This document shows, one piece after another, positions 58,020-64,000 of a stretch of 64,000 nt of DNA. The DNA lies in assembly GCA_009761415.1 (NCBI GenBank), contig QUOL01000034.1:23659-87658 (forward strand), written 5' to 3'. Position 1 is the first letter of the stretch. The number at the start of each line of letters is the position of its first letter. Origin of the DNA: Sarcomyxa edulis. Taxonomy: Eukaryota; Basidiomycota; Agaricomycetes; Agaricales; Mycenaceae. The translations under genes were made by a program, and so were the position numbers. Below the pieces are notes generated by a model, which was given only the letters and a program-made list of their open reading frames with translations, was not told the DNA's origin and searched no databases.

Positions 58020-59012
58020 GAGATTTCAATGCAAGTAAGTCATACTTGTAAAAATTCCTCGGACATCCTCTCCAGTTCCTGTCGTGCATTGTTGCCCGTT
58101 GTCTAGTTGTAGGTCGCGTTTTCCGATGTCCCCAGTGCGCGCGAGTCTCCCCTTTTTACCCACCTATTGCATCCCTAGTACCACTCCTTCCACCCCTCTT
58201 GACACCACCTACGTGGTGTCCTTGTATCATGTGTACGGTTGTTTGTATATAAACGATAAAATTTTTGTCGCTTCTTGTTAGGTTTTTGTTACGTTCAAAA
58301 TAAAAAAAGAAAGGATAGCGCATTCGCGCTTCATAAGTCCGTATTCGAAATTGCGCATAGGTTTCCTCCCTGTAGTACAATCTTCACCGAGAGGATGCGC
58401 ATCATAAGGCTAGTGATGTGCTGGCCCGGCCAAACGTCTTCAACCCTCAAAACGCATAACGAAATCCTACCAAGTCATTCGAACTCAGGAATAGCCTCAA
58501 GCTTGCTTGCCAGGTAATTGCACCCCCACAATGGCATTGAACCCAAATTCCGATCTGATAAATGCCTTTTTGGGATATCGAGCAAATTCTGCCGTTTTCC
58601 AGAAACGTTGATTGCTTTTATAGGATAGAACTGCATACAAACAAGTGCTAGGCTGATACAATCACTGCCCTGTTACAATTGTCTGAGTATCTCCGATATC
58701 TCCACAGGAGTCTTTTGAATGAGCATCTTGCAGAAGAGGGAATGCTCCATTATGGAATGGTTGTAAAGATGTTCATGAGGTGTCGTGGTAGAAAACTTGG
58801 TGATCTGATTTGGTTTCCTTTGCCTTTCCGGGGAGAACTGCAATGAGATAGAATGCGAGACAGACAGGAAGAGAATAAAGGAAACTCACAGACATGGTCG
58901 ACAGAACATATCTCCGGACTTCGCAGTATAATAGATGACATCAAGATGCGAGTGGTTCAATTTGTCTGGCAATGGTGTATGGGCATCAGGGATGGCTAAC
59001 AATCAAAGAACA
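58020..59012. other. 3' flank and intergenic region
   Basis: No gene is firmly supported. A minus-strand frame at 58944-58750 could be a downstream exon of the minus-strand gene at 59013-60233, but the splice joins were not resolved. Confidence 0.35.
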
Positions 59013-60233
59013 TTAATTCCTAAGGTTCAGGTGCGTTTCAATATTTTGATTGAATATCCTACCGTTCGATTTTTCAGGTTCTTCCGTGACCTGAATAGCT
59101 ACAGAACTGGTAGACGTGACCGCGTCTGGTTCAGGCTTGATCAAAGACTCGACCGGTACGGGCATATCAGACCCTATAATGATATCCTCAGGTATTGAAG
59201 CCACGGGTACTATGATCTTCAGATCGACGAGGGCTTGGTCGTCCTCGGAGCAAAGTTTGATGTGTTCACTGCTCTGTGCGTTTGAGGAGGGGGATGTTTC
59301 CGAGTTTTTGGTATGGAGCATATATGATTTAAAGAGAGGGGACGAATTCGTTTCGATAGATCCAACAGTCTTTGGAATGGACTTTTGTTCCTTTGGACGA
59401 GGCAAGGATGTCTCAACGCTGTCCTCAAGATGTATCTCCTGGTCTGCAGCAATCTGATTGGATGCTCCGCTATTAGACGATGCCACATCTAGTGCAGCAG
59501 ATTGAAGGTTTAGTTGCACAATGAGACTTTTCGATAAGTCATGATTCAAAATAAATGGCGTACCCTTCGAGAGAATTGGCGTATCAACAGGAATAAGAGC
59601 AAGCTCCACACTTTCCGCCCCTCCCGACGATAGAGACCGTACTTTTGGGGTGGCCCGAATCGCGTCATCGTCAACCAACATCAATGTAGGCCCCGCAGAG
59701 GCTTCCAAAGCATGCGCAGGTTCTCCGCATATATCTTTGAGTGATTTTATCTGATGCTGGACCAAGTCGTGATCCTCAGCTATAAATTCAGGAGGCTCGT
59801 CCACTGCTATGCCATGAGCAAGGGCAGGGTCATCAACGATGCCCAGATCTTCATCAGATTTCTCGTCAGATGGCACTGGTCGAGTTTCGAGGGGAATCAA
59901 GCCCATGCTCTGGTCCTCCTCATCATCATGTGTCGGCTCGAAAAGTTTAGCAATCGATGGAGTCGATGAACGGGAGAAAGAAATATCGAATTCTTCAAGT
60001 TGAGCGGACTCGTGATCAATTGACGATGTGTTATCAGCGGTAGTCTCTAAGTTGACGGAGAGACTAGGAACAAGCGTAACATCGCTAGTATCAGATGTGT
60101 CAGCAGGACATGACACGTCAACGTCGCAGACATCAGACTCTGCAAGTGGTCGGGCAGGAGTGGCAGCGGGAGATCCTTGCATAATGATACCATCGTCTTG
60201 GCGCATAGAGATAGCTGGAGACCTCGTGTTCAT
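59013..60233 (-). CDS. Hypothetical acidic, probably disordered protein
   Basis: An open frame of 406 codons begins MNTRSPAISMRQDDG. It is rich in Ser, Asp, Glu, Thr and Pro with no Cys cluster, membrane segment or catalytic motif, so it is predicted to be largely disordered. A donor near 59074 (GTAGGATATTC) suggests that the frame does not end at 59013 but splices leftwards, so the C-terminus is uncertain. It lies divergent to the NTF2-like gene, with a MITE between them. Confidence 0.5.
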   Translation of the reverse strand: MNTRSPAISMRQDDGIIMQGSPAATPARPLAESDVCDVDVSCPADTSDTSDVTLVPSLSVNLETTADNTSSIDHESAQLEEFDISFSRSSTPSIAKLFEPTHDDEEDQSMGLIPLETRPVPSDEKSDEDLGIVDDPALAHGIAVDEPPEFIAEDHDLVQHQIKSLKDICGEPAHALEASAGPTLMLVDDDAIRATPKVRSLSSGGAESVELALIPVDTPILSKGTPFILNHDLSKSLIVQLNLQSAALDVASSNSGASNQIAADQEIHLEDSVETSLPRPKEQKSIPKTVGSIETNSSPLFKSYMLHTKNSETSPSSNAQSSEHIKLCSEDDQALVDLKIIVPVASIPEDIIIGSDMPVPVESLIKPEPDAVTSTSSVAIQVTEEPEKSNGRIFNQNIETHLNLRN

Positions 60234-60320
60234 TCCTAAGGGTAACTAAACGACATTTAACATCAACTGACTAGCAAAACAAGTGCACTGTGCTTACCAG
60301 AGTCGTATGATCGGTGATTA

Positions 60321-60584
60321 CTGTAGCATTTCCTTCAATTCGTCAGGTACCTGTGACTGTGACTCGTTTGACCGATTCGTCGTCTCGTCGTTTCCTTTTT
60401 GGGACGCGACATTTCAACATTTTGGGCGATTTTTGCACGTTTCGTCGCCGCTTTAGGCAATATTGGCACGTGATTCAGATTTTGGATTCGACACAAGGCC
60501 CTGTGACGCGTTACCTGTGTCAAAATTCGTTTTGGACAGGGCCTTCTGTGACCCGTGACTGACGAATTGAACGAAATGCTACAG
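60321..60584. mobile_element. Tc1/mariner-type MITE
   Basis: 264 bp. The terminal inverted repeats of 26 bp (60321-60346 and 60559-60584, CTGTAGCATTTC.TTCAATTC...) differ at one base and are flanked by TA on each side. The interior is GC-rich and non-coding, with TGTGAC and GTCACAG words near both ends. It lies in the promoter interval between two divergent genes. Confidence 0.72.
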
Positions 60585-60743
60585 TACTGCACTGCTGACT
60601 ATGTATGGACAAAGGTGGATCCAAGATGAATGGCAAGGGTCTTGTTCGAATTCTTCGTCGTTATTCCTTACAGTAGGATTGCGGTCGGATCTTTTCCCGT
60701 GTCAGAAAAAAGCTGAGAAAAGAGAAAAGTCGCTGTGAATTGA

Positions 60744-62716
60744 GTGGCAATGCTGCCGAGACGAGACCAGCAGTGTGACCCAACCTGTTACTCCGATAGT
60801 CACGCTAGTCACACCTTATCTGATCACTGTACACTTTCCGATATCACCCATTCACCACTGTACAGCCGCCTGGTAGACAGATGCCCTGTGAATAATCTCT
60901 TGATCAAACTCTACATGTATCACAATGGTTGGGTGTCGAGGAACGCGTCTTCGTCTGATACATTGGCTAGCACTAGCAAATCTCATGCCGAGGACCTTCA
61001 ACCCAATGAATTGCTCAATAAGAGACACCAAACTCTTCCACCATCTATCATAAGGACGATTCCACTATCGCCAATTGACGATTCAACCTCTCTGAACCCG
61101 ACTTTGGAGCCCAGTGACGCTGAGGTCGTTCCTGCAGCACCTCCAGAGGAGCCACCCGCAAGATGCTCTGTCAAACGCGAACGCTCCCTGTCTCCACCAC
61201 CACCACCAAGTCGCACTCTCGTTACCTCCGGCTGCAAACGTTATGCGCCCATCCCTGCTGAATGTGATAAACTGCAGAACCCTACAAGTTTCCGAGAGCA
61301 CAGGAAGGAGTGGCAAAAGAAGGAACGAGAAGTTTTGAGAGGTCTTGGGATGATGTGTACGAAAGTTTTCTTCAGGTATGTTACGAGATTATGTATCTTC
61401 CACTTTTACTGACTGTCACACATCTCGAAGGGACGATGAAATGGTGCTTGAGTGGTCAGTTGCAGTGATCTGTTTCCATCATGGTCTAAAGTCTTATTCC
61501 AATTCGTGATACAGGACTAGCCCTCGACCTGTTTGGTCGGATACACTCCAACTCCCTATACCTGTGTTTCCAACTCTTGCATCAGCGATTGAGCACGCCC
61601 TTAATCTCAACAATCTCAACATGCTCAATAGTCCAAAGAAGAAAAAGCGCAGGTCGTCGTCATCTAGTGCCCAGCCGAGGACCGTAGATGTCATCGACGT
61701 GGACGCACTTCCTCCGTCAAATGATGAAGTTTGCGGTACACCTTTGTCTGATCATAAACAAGTTCCTCCTCCCTCTGCCACCCTTCCGTCATCTAATGCA
61801 TCAGTATTTGTACCGATTTCCCCACCACGTCGGAAGAAATCATCTAGACCAGAAAAATCAAAGCCACCTAACGAAGACGAAAACGATGGAGCAATCATAG
61901 TTGGGACTATTGATGATATCGAACTGAATGAACTCCCAGGCCCCGAATTTGACCCACAAATCGACGATGTTATAACAAACAGTGATAGACTCTTAGAAGA
62001 GGCTGCTATAGAATATCTTCGACGGTTCATATGATCTTTATTGCTGTTATTTCTTGTCTGACTTTATTCCTTACGGTCCTAGGTATCTCCAGACTTTCGA
62101 TTTGGATCGCAGAGCATTAGCAGGGGCGTACGCGTCAAACGCTGTTTACTCGTATCGAATACACAACACCACTCTTCCCTCATCGCACCAAGCCATCGAA
62201 CCTTCCGAAGTCGAATCGTTTGCTTCTAAAGAGCATGCCCGAAATGAGCATGGTCAGTAAACCACTCTAATACTCGTCATCGACGATTTCTTACCTTGTT
62301 TAATACCAGCCTCCATCTATAATCCCAACCTGGGCGTAAAACAAGGCCGTCTAGAGATCATCAAGACACTTCTTTCCCTTGGTCCCCACGAATTCACCTC
62401 GTCAGTCAATTATGACCTCGTCGATCTTGGTATTCCACATGGGGTATTCCTCACTTGTTATACCTTCGTCGTCCACCCTCGTGGCGGACATCGGCTAGCC
62501 GTTGATCATACCTTCCTTCTTCGAGAATCTGAGGAGGAATACAAGTGAGTCTGCTGTCCTCTCTTCGTTGTTCGTTGGAAAGATCTCATTTGGCGTCTAT
62601 GTAGGTCCACGCAAAGCCCTTGGCCTCTCGTTGCGCTATCGCATCAAATGGCCGTCCGAGATGCCTCTTGTCTTCCTGAACGGTCTCTCCCATCGCTGTT
62701 AATTTTGGAAGAATAA
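60744..62716 (+). CDS. NTF2-like domain protein resembling Mex67/NXF1
   Basis: Exons about 60750 (or ATG 60916)-61375, 61431-61454, 61515-62024, 62083-62252, 62310-62544 and 62605-62716, all phase-consistent. A disordered N-terminus (Pro-rich, KRERSLSPPPPPSRT) leads to an EHRKEWQKKEREVLRGLG helix, a basic segment (PKKKKRR) that could be a nuclear localisation signal, and acidic linkers. The final about 150 residues fit an NTF2-like fold: EAAIEYLRRYLQTFDLDRRA, AYASNAVYSYR, a helix IIKTLLSLGPHEF, strands NYDLVDLG and VFLTCYTFVV, and closing HTFLLRE...SPWPLVALSHQMAVRD. This order matches the middle domain of Mex67/NXF1 mRNA-export factors. The leucine-rich repeats and C-terminal UBA-like domain are not seen, so it may be a divergent or reduced member. 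The first codons may lie in a repeat (see the shared block at 60785). Confidence 0.55.
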
Positions 62717-62802
62717 TAACCGACCAGTCTAATCCCATATATCATTATTATGCACAAGGTCATCGATCCTCTCCTTATAAAGGCTGTGTGACTGTTTTAC
62801 AG

Positions 62803-63085
62803 CTTTTCCCGCCCTTTGGAGCTCCCTGTTCATTCACCGCCGCCCATCGACTACGTCTTCTCTAATATTGGCATGCTTCTTGTAAGTCTGTCCTCGCCGT
62901 TATTGCGTCTTGATCCACTTGATGATGAATCCTTCTAGTCCAGCTCTTCCCGCGCCCCTCTCTTGTCTCGGCTGATTCACCCAGTCCCTCTTATCTCCAC
63001 TACGCCGAGCGGGGGTGTGCGAGGGGCAGAGCCCCTCATTGTGTACACCTCTCACTCTCAGAGCCCACCTCTCAACGTCATCTAA
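62803..63085 (+). CDS. Possible two-exon gene fragment
   Basis: Two exons in one frame, 62803-62881 (FSRPLELPVHSPPPIDYVF...) and 62939-63085 (SSSSRAPLLSRLIHPVPL... to a TAA), are joined by a 57-nt GT-AG intron with a plausible TTGATGATG branch region. The upstream exon and start were not found; it might be a separate small gene or a 3' part of a longer transcript. No family is recognised. Confidence 0.3.
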
Positions 63086-64000
63086 GTGGCAAATGAGAGA
63101 TCCGAACCAAATTACCAGCCGCGAGCATTTGTTCCAAATCTTCGACGTCGAAGATGATTTGTTCGTCCTGGCGCAACTCAACGCACAACTGAGCTATCCT
63201 AAAGACCTCAGTAGCCCTCAAACCTACCTCCCACCTCGCTCTTGTGAGACATCTTCCCGCCGTAGATCCTTCTCGATACTCAGGTACATTGCCATCGATT
63301 TCACACCTTCGTCCCTTGTTCTTTAGCAGCTACATGAGGTCCCCCAGATGCCCCGTTATTGCCTGTGAGCCCTTTTCATTTGTTTCGTTCGGTGTACTGT
63401 ATCAATTCCTCGTCGAAGTTCTGTAATAGGCGAGCTTCGACTCGAAGTCTCATCACGATCTCATTTACACGCTACAGACGCTGATACTCTGCTCCCATCA
63501 TCAGCGCAAATCTAGTGCCACTCACTTCATTTCTTTTGACAACAGTTCCGACTCATACACTCACTAATCTACTCCTTACCCAACAGGTAATAGTTGGCCC
63601 CATCAACGACTAGCAGAAAAAACGGCAATCTCAAGTCTCGGAGGGAGAAAGATGAGTCCAACTCATCAAGAATAGGGTTGAATGTGTCGATTATTATCAA
63701 TATATGCACGAACATCTCGTTTACTTCTGATATAGATTATCCATAAAATATCGGATTTGTATCTTGTTATGCACATTTCATTCCCTTGTCTTCGCCGGTG
63801 GCTCCCGAGACTAAGATTGACATCCCTCCATGTCCGTTCATCCGTCCATCCCTCAAAAATACTGAGTGCTTCCATCGAGTTAGCATTGCACTCACTGACC
63901 TTTCAAGTTGCGAGCCTCCGATCCCATGCCGAAGTAAACCCAAGCTCGGGTGTCGAGCTAGAAAAAACAAGCAAGCAGACGCGTTTACACCGTGTTGGCT
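63086..64000. other. Right edge, no gene recognised
   Basis: Scattered frames on both strands (for example 63015-63326) without motifs. Introns of a gene running off the window are possible but cannot be shown. Confidence 0.3.

Overview
The window looks like a transposon-rich stretch of a mushroom-forming basidiomycete (Agaricomycetes) nuclear genome. The reasons are genes split by many 47-70 nt GT-AG introns, a CxC2-type KDZ transposase linked to a TET/JBP-like dioxygenase, Agaricomycete-type multicopy unknown families, and mobile elements nested or abutting throughout. There are no prokaryotic genes, rRNAs, CRISPR arrays or convincing functional tRNAs.

Layout. 1-6.8 kb: a multi-exon AT-hook-like gene with long structured leader introns, broken by a 1747-bp solo LTR at 3305-5051 that has a perfect 4-bp target duplication. 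7-10.2 kb: tandem repeats and a purine-rich minisatellite. 11.4-12.6 kb: an apparently intact five-exon homeodomain gene (minus strand). 12.6-18.6 kb: repeats, with a second copy of the minisatellite unit. 18.9-19.5 kb: an unknown two-exon gene. 21.8-31 kb: a pair of inverted repeat units, a second solo LTR joined to a truncated paralogue of the first gene, and a second copy of a hairpin-bearing repeat. 31.6-40.8 kb: a third LTR, a KDZ transposase truncated at that LTR, a TET/JBP gene with all catalytic residues, and three small unknown genes. 41.5-44.3 kb: a multicopy Agaricomycete family gene with one nonsense codon. 44.8-47.75 kb: an apparently complete Tc1/mariner-superfamily DDE transposon with perfect terminal inverted repeats. 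47.9-48.9 kb: a KDZ C-terminal remnant. 49.2-50.8 kb: a fourth LTR. 51.8-55.6 kb: back-to-back non-autonomous DNA elements, one holding a nested MITE. 55.7-63 kb: a Cys-cluster gene with an (EK)n tract, a hypothetical gene, a MITE, and an NTF2-like gene resembling part of Mex67/NXF1.

Two things stand out. (1) Four leader introns of the AT-hook family each carry tandem hairpins with a nearly constant apical sequence (GAC, six-base loop, GTC) on stems that change by compensatory or G-U substitutions. Three complete introns (221-244 nt) have three hairpins each; the fourth is cut by an LTR and keeps two. They look like structured intronic RNAs. (2) The KDZ-TET/JBP island keeps an apparently functional DNA-base dioxygenase next to a dead transposase. 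The four solo LTRs also act as breakpoints: one interrupts an exon cleanly, and the other three have unequal flanks, as expected if recombination between LTRs has shuffled this region.

All exon structures are manual splice predictions from GT-AG sites, phase and protein continuity. No database search was possible.
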